From Pieris napi (lineage: Eukaryota > Arthropoda > Insecta > Lepidoptera > Pieridae), in assembly GCF_905475465.1 (NCBI RefSeq), contig NC_062240.1, positions 12,663,001-12,727,000 on the forward strand: a stretch of DNA of 64,000 nt, given 5' to 3'. Below are positions 1 through 8,737 of this stretch, piece after piece; position 1 is the stretch's first letter, and each line of letters begins with the position of its first letter. The position numbers and the translations under genes were made by a program. The notes under the pieces are model-generated. The model was not told where the DNA came from and did not search any database. It saw nothing but the letters and a program-made list of their open reading frames with translations.

Positions 1-1000
1 CTTAAAAGCTTTGTATTTATAACACGAATAAAAAATTAATTGGGCGTTTAAATACTTACGCATATGTATTGTGAAAGCGCAAGATGTGCCCGTATCGCAA
101 TCTAAAATTTCCAAAATCATCATTAAACTGATAAATGAGTACAATTTATTTCAATCCTTTAAATTACTCACGGCTGGGCAAATCATCGCGCCTCGAATTC
201 ATTGACCTGACTTCCGCGCGCATCGTCAATCAATTAAATTAAAGCATTAATTACTCATAACAGTGTTTTACTCGGCTAACGATCACAGACTGACATACAG
301 ACAGTCAGAATACCGCGTGTTTACACGACCCAAAAACATCGAATCCAACTAAAAATATCAATTACAATACGATCGAAAATAAACGATTAGTTTCGTTTAA
401 AATTTATTTACGTATTTCGAGGTAGCACTCCACTTCGCCCGAATCCTTGTCGTAGCAACCGAAGTCCATTTGTAGTGCACAGTAGGTTCGCATTTAAGTC
501 GATCAATCAATATTATCTGTCTGATCAATGCGGTGTCTATATCTGTACTAAAGGTAGAGAATAGACGGAAATAAATAATAACGCACTTTCCATTCTGGCG
601 TGATGCGTAGGGCACAGCGGCGTTTCAAATTGTGGCTTTGTTTTCAGAGCTTTCCTCGTGGGATGCACGGATGTTTATGTTATATACTCAGCGTTTAATC
701 ATATTATCAAGATGCAGCCGTAAATTATAGTTAGCTTTATATCTGGACTGGGTTAAGGCCCGATCTGTTATTGAGGTACATTTGCGCAAAGGTGAATACA
801 AACGTTGCAATATTTTGTCTACTTTTTGATTGATTTTACATTTAGGTTAGATTTTTCATCTTAAAACAGGTTAATATGAGTTAAATATTTATAATTTATA
901 CGAAATATTACGTTCCTGCAAAATTGTGATAATAATGTGTCTATAGATCAATGTACTACTTTAATTAAGTTGTATAATGATTAAAAGCTCCTTCAACTAA
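1..1000. other. Left-edge non-coding DNA
   Basis: AT-rich DNA with no gene or repeat that I recognise. A short minus-strand open stretch around 397-615 exists, but it has no family resemblance and no clear splice sites. Confidence 0.5.
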
Positions 1001-1105
1001 TCATACAAGGCAAAGTGGCAGGTAGTAGGAGACCTGGCCGCAGACGCATATCCCGGTTGAAAAACTTAAGACAATGGTTTGGTCAAAGCACCAAGTCATT
1101 GTTAA
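1001..1105 (+). pseudogene. LINE reverse-transcriptase tail, left half
   Basis: The plus strand reads as the basic C-terminal tail of a lepidopteran endonuclease/reverse-transcriptase LINE, with GRRRISRLKNLRQW followed by STKSLL. This tail type is usual for RTE-like elements. The match stops exactly where the inverted-repeat transposon at 1106 begins and resumes at 7049, so it is one old LINE fragment split by a later insertion. It is not a working gene. The clade assignment is from memory of the motif. Confidence 0.65.
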
Positions 1106-1284
1106 TGGTAGGGGAGCCCACGATGCTAAATGGGGATTTACTCGAGCGTCGTAGAGACCTATTGGGATGCAAAGCTTAGGTAATAAGAAGTAAAAAATGT
1201 TATATGATATATACCTTTTCATCGGTGGGGGAAGCGGCTATAGATTGTTAAATATGTAAAAAAAAACTGTTGCATGGACATCCT

Positions 1285-1625
1285 CGAGCGCGTCAGATAT
1301 TGATAGCATCAATGCCCTACGTATTTTTAATAATGTACGTATGTTAATCTGATCGTTTGCATGATGCGGGTGGTTGTATTTAAGGGTAGAAAATGAAAAA
1401 AAAGAAAAAAAAATATCGAGCGCGTCAGATTTTCTAAGGGAGTGTTAAGTGCACCAAAAAAAAGTTCTCATTCACTAATCTGACGATTTCAATGGGACGC
1501 AAACCCACGGCCATTTTCATAATTTGCAAAAAAAAATAGCAATTTTGAAATACTCAAGCGCGTCAGATTAAGATATATGTGGTTCATCTTTATGTTCTAA
1601 ACGTACTGTCTCATAATCTGACGAT
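1285..1625 (+). repeat. Subterminal motif-pair array
   Basis: Three units are visible. Each starts with C(G/A)AGCGCGTCAGAT, at 1285, 1417 and 1555, and is followed by an inverted partner TAATCTGA(C)GAT or TAATCTGATCG, at 1345, 1476 and 1614. The motif-to-partner distance is 59-60 bases each time. Unit spacing is 132 and 138 bases. Sequences between the motifs differ. A run of 7-9 A precedes each unit. The same motif returns in reverse orientation at the other end of the transposon (6857-6872 and about 6995-7008). Confidence 0.7.
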
Positions 1626-1689
1626 TATCTAGAGGGATTCGCCTGATCTGACAAAAAAAATTTAGAAAAACGGTTCACCTAAAAGGCCA

Positions 1690-2460
1690 TCCCTGCAACT
1701 TCCCGCTAATTCCATTCCTGGGCGCTTAAAATTGATATTTTGAGCTCGCTCAGTTCAAAGAAATAACATTTCTATGCATTTGAGCTCTCCCAGCTCGAAA
1801 GTTTGATAGAAGTTTCATAGAACACTATTTTTGGAATTTTCAAACCGCAATAACTTTTGAATGGATCAAGCAATTTTCACGCGGTTGGCGGCATTCGACG
1901 CAATTTTAATTGATCGAACCACAAATTTCGGAGTAATCCCGAAAAAACACTTTTTCGGCTTTCTTTCGTTCACGATATCTCTCGAACGAATCAACCGCTT
2001 TTGACCAGCTTGGTGGCGATCGACGTGGTTTTTCAAGCTCAAAGGCGGATTAGTTTTTGAAGTTGATCGATAAAGAAACCACTTTAAAAAAAAATATTTC
2101 TTATTTTTTTAAGATTTTTCAAAATTTCTCAAAATTTATGGGTCCGAATCGGTTCAAATTCACAGGAAATGTAATTTTGAGGGAAATATTTAGAACGCCG
2201 TTTAGTAGATTCCGATCGGTTTAAGGAAATGTAGGCATCACGTAACTGCACGCATTTAACTTTATCGACGAATTTTTGTTATTTCGGCTTGCGGAAATCG
2301 TCAGATTATATATTTTTCATTATTCTTGAATTATTTCCTTCAAAATAAAAAAAAAATTAGCTACGCTCGAGAATGTCGAGATGACTTTTTTTTTTACAAC
2401 TTTGTTGCCCTCCCCTTTTTTTCCGTCACTCTCAAATTGTCAGATTAGTGGAATATACAC
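1690..2460. other. Internal non-coding part of the TIR transposon
   Basis: No open frame of note. The stretch contains several short AGCTCG-type words and long A/T runs, and further CAGATTA motifs near 2300 and 2437. It appears to be filler of a non-autonomous element or the eroded interior of a formerly larger one. Confidence 0.4.
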
Positions 2461-2481
2461 TTTTTAGGATGTAATTAACTC

Positions 2482-2496
2482 ACCCTACCTTAATCT
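2482..2496. repeat. Target-site duplication, left copy
   Basis: The 15-base word ACCCTACCTTAATCT directly precedes the LINE and is repeated exactly after its poly(A) tail at 6848-6862. The terminal A of the right copy is ambiguous with the poly(A). This is the hallmark of target-primed reverse transcription. Confidence 0.9.
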
Positions 2497-2683
2497 CAGT
2501 TCACAGTTGTTGTTTTCATTTCGGTTAGAAACGTCGCGTATTAAATATTGTGATCGAAAACGTGCAACGCGCTGACGCAGCGCCGCGATCGCGTTACGAT
2601 GAATCGTTGACCTAATACATGTTATTGTGTAATGAATTAAGGCGAGGTTATGTCTTTATAATTTTAATTATTATATAAAATTT

Positions 2684-3955
2684 ATGATGTCATCTCCAAG
2701 TGTTATTGAAATTAAAACCCAAACCGAGCAATTACTAGTGGGTGAACTGAAAAAGGAAAGAGCCCGATGCTCAGACCTGGAAAGTATTGTCCATCAACTC
2801 AAGGAACGAATAGCTCAGCTAGAACAAAAAATAGATCAGCCCTTAACACAAAGGGATGAGGCAGCCGCTGAATCAATTCAGTATGAGACGGACGAAGAAG
2901 AACTGGCTAAAGAAACTGAATGGGTGCGACAAAAAAGCAGAAAGAAAAGGAAACTAAACACCTCCCCTTCCCCCATGAAAGAAGTTACTTGTAATAAAGT
3001 AACCAAAGAAAAACCCAAAAAGGAACCCCTTCCACCTCCGATTATTGTCGAAAATGTGATTGAATACCAATCATTTTACGATTCCTTACTTAAAAAAGAA
3101 TTAAATAAAGACTCTTTCACCGTGAAAATGCTTAGGAATGGATCGGTGAAGATTAACAGCAATAGTGAAGCTACCTACAGAGGTATCACAAAACACCTTA
3201 AAGAAGAAGATGCTTCGTGGTTCTCATACGAGAACAAGCAGAGCAGGCCAATAAGAGTAATGGCAAAAAATCTGCATGCCTCTTGCAAGCCTGAAAGGAT
3301 AGTTGAAGACCTCATTCTCCAAGGATTTAAAATCTTAGACGCAGCCGTCAAATATAGCTGGAAAAACAAGGAACCGCTAAACATGTTCATTCTCTCTTTC
3401 CACCATCAGGAAAACATAAAAAATATTTATGAAATAAAATCGATACTTGGCTGCAAAATTGATGTACAGCCATTGAAATCACCAAAATTGATCCCCCAAT
3501 GCAAGAGGTGTCAGGCTTATGGGCACACACAGAAATACTGCTCCAAGGAGCCGAGGTGTGTAAAATGTACTGCAAAGCATCTCACAGTAGACTGTAACAA
3601 GCCACGAGACGCGAAACCGAAGTGCGTTCACTGTGGTGAGTCACACCCAGCTAATTACAGAGGCTGTGTTGTAGCTAAAGAATTGCAAAAAATGAGAAAC
3701 GTTTTAAAATCCAAATCAAAAACTGAAACGGACAAACCTGTAAAACCAGCAAAATTAGTTTCCAAGACTGTTTCCTTCGCTGAGGTTACTAAAGGTCCCA
3801 AGATTCTATCCTCAACACAAAATGAGACTAAATCTAACACAGACTTAGATGAAAAGATTAACACCATACTTTCATTATTGACATCTTTTGATGAAAGACT
3901 TAAAAAACTAGAAAGCAGCACCAAAATAGCAGCTTCTAAACGTCCAAAGCAATGA
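2684..3955 (+). CDS. LINE ORF1, Gag-like nucleic-acid-binding protein
   Basis: A 423-residue protein that would bind the element's RNA and help form the retrotransposition particle. The N-terminal third is charged and predicted coiled-coil (ELKKERARCSDLE onward), followed by a lysine-rich basic stretch. The C-terminal half carries three zinc knuckles in a row: CKRCQAYGHTQKYC (CX2CX4HX4C), then CVKCTAKHLTVDC, then CVHCGESHPANYRGC. This arrangement is typical of Jockey-clade Gag proteins. The ATG at 2684 is followed immediately by a second in-frame ATG. The stop TGA overlaps the ORF2 start in ATGA (3952-3955), so ORF2 is probably translated by coupling or re-initiation. The frame is intact. The Jockey assignment rests on domain order and motif style, not on a search. 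Confidence 0.9.
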   Translation: MMSSPSVIEIKTQTEQLLVGELKKERARCSDLESIVHQLKERIAQLEQKIDQPLTQRDEAAAESIQYETDEEELAKETEWVRQKSRKKRKLNTSPSPMKEVTCNKVTKEKPKKEPLPPPIIVENVIEYQSFYDSLLKKELNKDSFTVKMLRNGSVKINSNSEATYRGITKHLKEEDASWFSYENKQSRPIRVMAKNLHASCKPERIVEDLILQGFKILDAAVKYSWKNKEPLNMFILSFHHQENIKNIYEIKSILGCKIDVQPLKSPKLIPQCKRCQAYGHTQKYCSKEPRCVKCTAKHLTVDCNKPRDAKPKCVHCGESHPANYRGCVVAKELQKMRNVLKSKSKTETDKPVKPAKLVSKTVSFAEVTKGPKILSSTQNETKSNTDLDEKINTILSLLTSFDERLKKLESSTKIAASKRPKQ

Positions 3956-6600
3956 TGTCTTTAAAAATAATGGCATGGAATGCTAATGGGCTTTTAAAAC
4001 ACCAAAGAGAACTTCATATAATTCTTAAACATGAAAACATTGACATCTGCTTGGTATCGGAAACACATTTTACCAGGGAGTCGTACATTCAACTTAAAGG
4101 ATATAACGCCTACCATGCCCTTCACCCAAGTAATAAATCCAGCGGGGGAAGTACAGTTATAATAAAGGACAGTTTGAAACACCATGAGGTCTTTAAATAT
4201 GAAAAAGAACATATTCAGGCTGTGGCTGTATGCCTATCAATGAAACGGTGTCCATTAACAATATCTTCTATCTACTGCCCACCAAGACATGCACTTAAGT
4301 ACGACCAGTACACAACCCTGCTAAAAAGTCTTGGAAATAGATTTGTTTTGGGAGGCGACTTCAATGCAAAACATACCTACTGGGGATCAAGATTAATAAC
4401 GACTAAAGGAAAAGAACTATTTAATGCTATGAAAGATTTGAGATGTGATGCAATCTCGACAGGGAAGCCTACATACTGGCCAACAGACAAGAATAAAATA
4501 CCAGATCTTATAGATTTCTTCATATTTAGAGAAGTATCACCAAATGTTCTCCAAATAGAGGAAGCTTATGATATGAACTCAGATCACTCACCAATCTTAC
4601 TCACAATTGGCGAAGACCCTGTAAAGCGGAAACTGAATCCATGTCTCGTGAACCCGCATACGGACTGGGACAGCTTCAAAATTTATCTTGAGAATATTAT
4701 AGACCTAAGAGTACCTTTAAAGACTGAGGAACAATTAGATTTAGAAGTAAATAAATTTACAAAGAACATCCAACAAGCTGCTTGGAGCAATACTCCAAAA
4801 TTTAAGAAAAAGGTACAAAACAACTACTTTCCAGAAGAGATTATAAATCTGATAAAGACAAAACGAGCTCAAAGAAAAAGGTGGCATTCAAGATGTCCTG
4901 AAGACAAAAAACATCTGAATAACCTCACTAAACAACTGAGGAGAGAGATTAAAATACATAAAGATACTTCAATAAAGAGATTCCTAAACCAATTAACTTC
5001 TGATGGTTCCACCAACTACTCCATCTGGAAAGCGATAAGAAATATCAAAAAACCTACAACACATATTCCTCCCTTGAGAGAGTCTGATGGGAATTGGGCT
5101 GTAAGTAATATACAAAAAGTTAGAAGGTTTGCTGATCATCTAGAAAATATATTTCAAATCGATGAAGAAGATTCACTTGACTTCGAAGAAATATCGTCAG
5201 AACAACTAAACATCCGTCTAGTCACACCAAAAGAAGTTTTAAGTGAAATTAAATGTTTAACTAAAAAAAAGGCGCCAGGCTTTGATTTAATTACTGGTGA
5301 GGTACTACAGCATCTCCCCCGTAAAGCTGTAGTTAAAATGACAACCTTAATTAATGCTTCATTTCGACTTCAATATGTTCCCAATATGTGGAAAGTTGCG
5401 GAAGTGATAATGATTCCTAAGCCAGGAAAACCACCACACGAAGTAACGTCCTACAGGCCAATCTCATTGTTACCTGTTATAGCAAAACTATTTGAGAAAC
5501 TCTTTCTCAAACGTCTTAACCCTATTATTGCCAAAAAGCAGCTCATACCGGATTACCAATTTGGTTTCAGAGAAAAACATTCTACCATTGAGCAGGTTCA
5601 TAGAATTACAAATAATATAGAAAAAGCACTAGAAGAACAAAAAGTCTGCTCCACGGTCTTTCTGGATGTAGCTCAAGCATTTGACAAAGTGTGGCACCGA
5701 GGACTTGTTTATAAATTAAAGAAACTACTGCCTCGTCAATTTTCAAATATACTAGAGTCATACTTAACACAAAGAATGTTTAGAGTACGACAAGAAGATG
5801 ATTATTCAGAACTGAAAGAAATAAAAGCTGGGGTGCCGCAAGGGAGTGTATTAGGTCCGGTCCTGTACCTCTTATACACATGCGATATTCCTGAACTAGA
5901 AGATAACGTAATCGCTACCTTTGCCGATGATACTGCTATCATGTCTACGGCAGATACTGAAAAGGAAGCGGTAGTAAAACTACAAAAAGCCATAAATACT
6001 GTTGGCTTGTGGACCAAAAAATGGCGGATACGATTAAATCAGTCTAAATCAGTTCACATAAACTTTACCAACAAAACATCAAATTACCAGCCAGTATATA
6101 TTGATAACGTCAAAGTGCCGTTCCAAAATTCAGCTAAGTACCTAGGTATGACGCTGGATACCAAACTCCGATGGAAGGTCCATGTTAAAAAGAAGCGTGA
6201 AGAGCTGGATCTCCGTTACACTAAATTGTACTGGTTGCTCGGAAGGCATTCCGCGTTATCAGTTCAAAATAAATTATTGATTTACAAACAAGTCCTGACA
6301 CCTGTATGGACTTATGGTTGCCAGCTGTGGGGCTGCACCAGTAATAGTAACATCCAAGTAATCCAAAGATTCCAAAACAAAGTGCTCAGGGGAATAGTCA
6401 ATGCTCCCTGGTATATTCGCAATAACGACCTCCATCGGGACCTTAATATAGAGGACGTCGCCACAATAATAAAAAAGACTGCTGGAGCCCACGAACATAG
6501 GCTCCACCATCACGTGAATGTCGAGGCTATTCAACTCCTTGACACCACTGGCCTAGTGAGAAGACTTAAAAGGACAAAACCATTTGAACTAGTGAATTAG
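3952..6600 (+). CDS. LINE ORF2, endonuclease/reverse transcriptase
   Basis: An 882-residue polyprotein that nicks target DNA and copies the LINE RNA into it. Residues 1-225 are an APE-type endonuclease: WNANG near residue 9, the catalytic glutamate in SETH (residues 36-39), GGDFNAKH, and SDHSP near the domain end. The reverse transcriptase follows, with fingers and palm motifs KKAPGFD, SYRPISLLP, GVPQGSVLGP and the catalytic FADD at residues 657-660. The C-terminal part contains the WTYGCQLWG segment seen in many Jockey/CR1-group enzymes. No RNase H domain is evident. Length is normal for Jockey ORF2 (about 900 residues). No catalytic residue seems to be missing, so the protein looks functional. 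It overlaps ORF1 by four bases. Confidence 0.92.
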   Translation: MMSLKIMAWNANGLLKHQRELHIILKHENIDICLVSETHFTRESYIQLKGYNAYHALHPSNKSSGGSTVIIKDSLKHHEVFKYEKEHIQAVAVCLSMKRCPLTISSIYCPPRHALKYDQYTTLLKSLGNRFVLGGDFNAKHTYWGSRLITTKGKELFNAMKDLRCDAISTGKPTYWPTDKNKIPDLIDFFIFREVSPNVLQIEEAYDMNSDHSPILLTIGEDPVKRKLNPCLVNPHTDWDSFKIYLENIIDLRVPLKTEEQLDLEVNKFTKNIQQAAWSNTPKFKKKVQNNYFPEEIINLIKTKRAQRKRWHSRCPEDKKHLNNLTKQLRREIKIHKDTSIKRFLNQLTSDGSTNYSIWKAIRNIKKPTTHIPPLRESDGNWAVSNIQKVRRFADHLENIFQIDEEDSLDFEEISSEQLNIRLVTPKEVLSEIKCLTKKKAPGFDLITGEVLQHLPRKAVVKMTTLINASFRLQYVPNMWKVAEVIMIPKPGKPPHEVTSYRPISLLPVIAKLFEKLFLKRLNPIIAKKQLIPDYQFGFREKHSTIEQVHRITNNIEKALEEQKVCSTVFLDVAQAFDKVWHRGLVYKLKKLLPRQFSNILESYLTQRMFRVRQEDDYSELKEIKAGVPQGSVLGPVLYLLYTCDIPELEDNVIATFADDTAIMSTADTEKEAVVKLQKAINTVGLWTKKWRIRLNQSKSVHINFTNKTSNYQPVYIDNVKVPFQNSAKYLGMTLDTKLRWKVHVKKKREELDLRYTKLYWLLGRHSALSVQNKLLIYKQVLTPVWTYGCQLWGCTSNSNIQVIQRFQNKVLRGIVNAPWYIRNNDLHRDLNIEDVATIIKKTAGAHEHRLHHHVNVEAIQLLDTTGLVRRLKRTKPFELVN

Positions 6601-6847
6601 TGTTAGTGCACGTCAGTACTAAATACACAGTGAGTGAAAGAAAAAAAAAATAGAACACAAGAACAGAGTGTCTTCCCTTTAATAGAGACTGTAAGTAGTG
6701 TTATTGGACACTTTCTTATGAAAAAATCCTTATTAGTAAATTAGGTTAGACTTAAATTACTTATTAGTCTTAAGTTAGGCTAGATTGTAATGTGCCATGA
6801 TGTCTTAGTAAAGACACATGTATATAAAAAAAAAAAAAAAAAAAAAA
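6601..6847 (+). other. LINE 3' UTR and poly(A) tail
   Basis: About 220 bases after the ORF2 stop, then an A run at 6826-6847. The 3' UTR segment around 6655-6790 is matched in reverse complement at about 34690-34870, with many small differences, showing an older relative elsewhere in the window. Confidence 0.8.
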
Positions 6848-6862
6848 ACCCTACCTTAATCT
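6848..6862. repeat. Target-site duplication, right copy
   Basis: Exact copy of the 15-base word at 2482-2496. Confidence 0.9.
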
Positions 6863-7048
6863 GACGCGCTCGGGAATTTCTGATGGTCAATTTTTTTTTA
6901 CTAATCTGATCCTGTCTCCTTCACGGGCGGCCTTATATATGGGCCTCATATTTTGTGGAGGTACTTAACCGGGTACAAGGTATCCCCCTATATATTAATC
7001 TGCCGCGCTTTAGTAAATCCCGAAATCCCCTCTTGGGCTCCCCTACCA

Positions 7049-7135
7049 TAAGAAGCGTGGCATCCAAAACTAAACTAGCCATGTTGATCGCCAACCTTCG
7101 CAAGGAGATGGCACTATAGGAAGAAGATTGATTAA
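7049..7135 (+). pseudogene. LINE reverse-transcriptase tail, right half
   Basis: Continues the LINE tail broken at 1105. The frame reads RSVASKTKLAMLIANLRKE and then a stop, the usual end of this class of lepidopteran LINE ORF. Together with 1001-1105 it marks the empty site of the TIR transposon. Confidence 0.65.
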
Positions 7136-7244
7136 AAATTACAATTAATTATATTAAACGACCATGATTTAATACTATTAATAAATTAAAATAAAGCAAA
7201 CCACCGCATACAAAACTACAAGTGTATAAAAATTCGATGCCTTC

Positions 7245-7345
7245 CATATGATAGGAAAGAAAATGAGAGAGAAAAAATAGAGTATCCATGGGCGGCAGCA
7301 TCACTTAACATCAGATGAGCCTCCTACCCGTTTTCCCCCTGTTCT
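7245..7345 (+). repeat. LINE 3'-tail fragment (GGCGGC..TATCACTTAACATC type)
   Basis: Contains TCCATGGGCGGCAG, ATCACTTAACATCAGATGAG and CCCCTGTTCTATA in order. This word series recurs about ten times in the window and elsewhere follows a WNQLP..NQFDLG coding tail, so it is the 3' end of a CR1-like LINE. Confidence 0.6.
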
Positions 7346-8650
7346 ATAAAAAAGTCGGCCTTTTTCCTTCTTCTTTTCACATAAATACTTGATTTGATTA
7401 CAAAAAATTAAAACCAGTTATGTAGGTGCAAGTCTTATAAAGATTCTATTAATATTCATGTATCTGCTAGGTTAAGCACTGACATTTAGCCGGGATGATG
7501 CGTAATATTTAAAGTAATACTTTGTAAACACCTTGTAAACATACGTATTGCTGCCTTATGCCTTCCAGTCCAACTTCTTATCCAATATATTGAATAAGAA
7601 ATTGGAGTCAAACGTTATTACCAAATTAAAGTTGTCACGTTTAAAAAATACATCTTGTTTTCCGTTGAATTACATTTATAAATTAGCAACAGGTTTGAAA
7701 ATTGCATTTCTAGATAGAATTTCTAGATATACAGCTTCTTCGCAGACCTATATATCTATACTATGTCGCAGATTAGTTCATAAAAATAGTATATGAATAT
7801 GTAAATATGCTATAATAATGTATAAGTATAGAGAGAGCGACCCTAAAAGTGGTGGTCCTGAGATCGATCCGCAGTGGGACCCTAATGAACACTTCTCCTA
7901 CAATGAAACCTTTCTCGTGGCGTAAGAAATTATGTTCCACCCAGAGAACGGTGAGCTGTATGATAGCAGTACTTAAGTAAGTCTGAGAAATATGTCTGCC
8001 ACGTACCTCATTATGGGATTATGGAAAAAATTTAAAACTTGTTGCTTTAGAACACTAATACTTGTCAATACTGTAATAATTGTGTCAAATGCCTAATAAA
8101 TAAATTGCTGTTTTTCTAGTAATATTTGTATATGTTCTTGTTTGAACAAGGCTAAATGAAATATTATGCCTATAAGGAGAAAGTTGATTTGTGGAACTAA
8201 TAAGAACAACGGCGCTCTTTTTTTGGCTATTTTTGTAAGCGTGAGAGTATTTAGTATAGCTAGTTTCTTCAAAACCTTTAAATTAGAACATTAATATTTG
8301 TAACACTTATTTATAAATATCCATATCCTAAACATTAACGCACGTGTTTTGTCTGAGTTTGATACCTGGCTAATATAGTGTCCTTAAATAAGGAATCACA
8401 TTTATATGACTCTATATGAATACATGAATTATATTATCGTATCATCAATATAGTTTAAAAATTATTTATGTCATCAAACAATAAAATCGCCATGTTTTTA
8501 TCAAAAATCTCTCTAGATAATATAAATCTATAGTTTACTTTTGTTTCATAGATATGTGTGCACAGACTCAATAGTTTCTTCTAGTATCAAATAGCGAATA
8601 TAGCGAAGGAATTTTTAGAAATAGTTTTTGCTACCAATACTATGTCTGTA
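7346..8650. other. Upstream intergenic DNA of CPR-A
   Basis: AT-rich, with no recognised gene. A stretch around 7830-7940 is richer in GC but matches nothing I know. Confidence 0.4.
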
Positions 8651-8665
8651 TCTGAGAAGGGGCTT

Positions 8666-8672
8666 TATAAAG
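8666..8672 (+). promoter_or_regulatory. Probable TATA box of CPR-A
   Basis: TATAAAG lies 72 bases before the CPR-A start codon, a reasonable distance for a TATA box and a short 5' UTR. No experimental start site is known. Confidence 0.5.
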
Positions 8673-8737
8673 CTAGGATATTTCGAGAAGCTAGTTAGGT
8701 TAAGCCAGATCTTATCGCGAGTGTTAGTTTTGGCACA

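Larger units (their letters stand above)
2497..6847 (+). mobile_element. Full-length Jockey-type non-LTR retrotransposon
   Basis: A complete LINE of about 4.35 kb: a short 5' leader starting CAGTTCACAG, ORF1 with zinc knuckles, ORF2 with endonuclease and reverse transcriptase, a 3' UTR of about 220 bases and a poly(A) of about 22 bases (6826-6847). Perfect 15-bp target duplications flank it, and both long frames lack stops or frameshifts. It therefore looks recently inserted and possibly still competent. It interrupts the TIR transposon within one of that element's subterminal motifs. A diverged relative is represented by a 3' fragment at about 34690-34870 on the minus strand. Confidence 0.9.
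1106..7048. mobile_element. TIR DNA transposon (non-autonomous) carrying a nested LINE
   Basis: The left end TGGTAGGGGAGCCCA at 1106-1120 is mirrored at the right end, where GGGCTCCCCTACCA closes at 7048. Similarity continues imperfectly inward (GGGATTTACT on both sides). TAA sits directly outside each end (1103-1105 and 7049-7051), a likely 3-bp target duplication. Removing the element rejoins a LINE tail in frame (STKSLL then RSVASKTK). Without the nested LINE it is about 1.6 kb. I see no transposase frame. Both ends carry arrays of the motif CGAGCGCGTCAGATTA in opposite orientation, which fits transposase-binding subterminal repeats. A TAA duplication would suit PIF/Harbinger, but the superfamily is not established. 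Confidence 0.75.

Noticed and set aside
397..615. Minus-strand 72-codon frame at the left edge
   Set aside because: No family resemblance. An overlapping frame (MDFGCYDKDSGEVECYLEIR) looks more protein-like but is only about 29 codons and lacks splice sites, so neither is supported.
1285..1625. CRISPR-like repeat-spacer array
   Set aside because: Motifs are short, occur as inverted pairs, lie at the end of a TIR element in insect DNA and have mirror copies at its other end. Transposon subterminal repeats explain this better.
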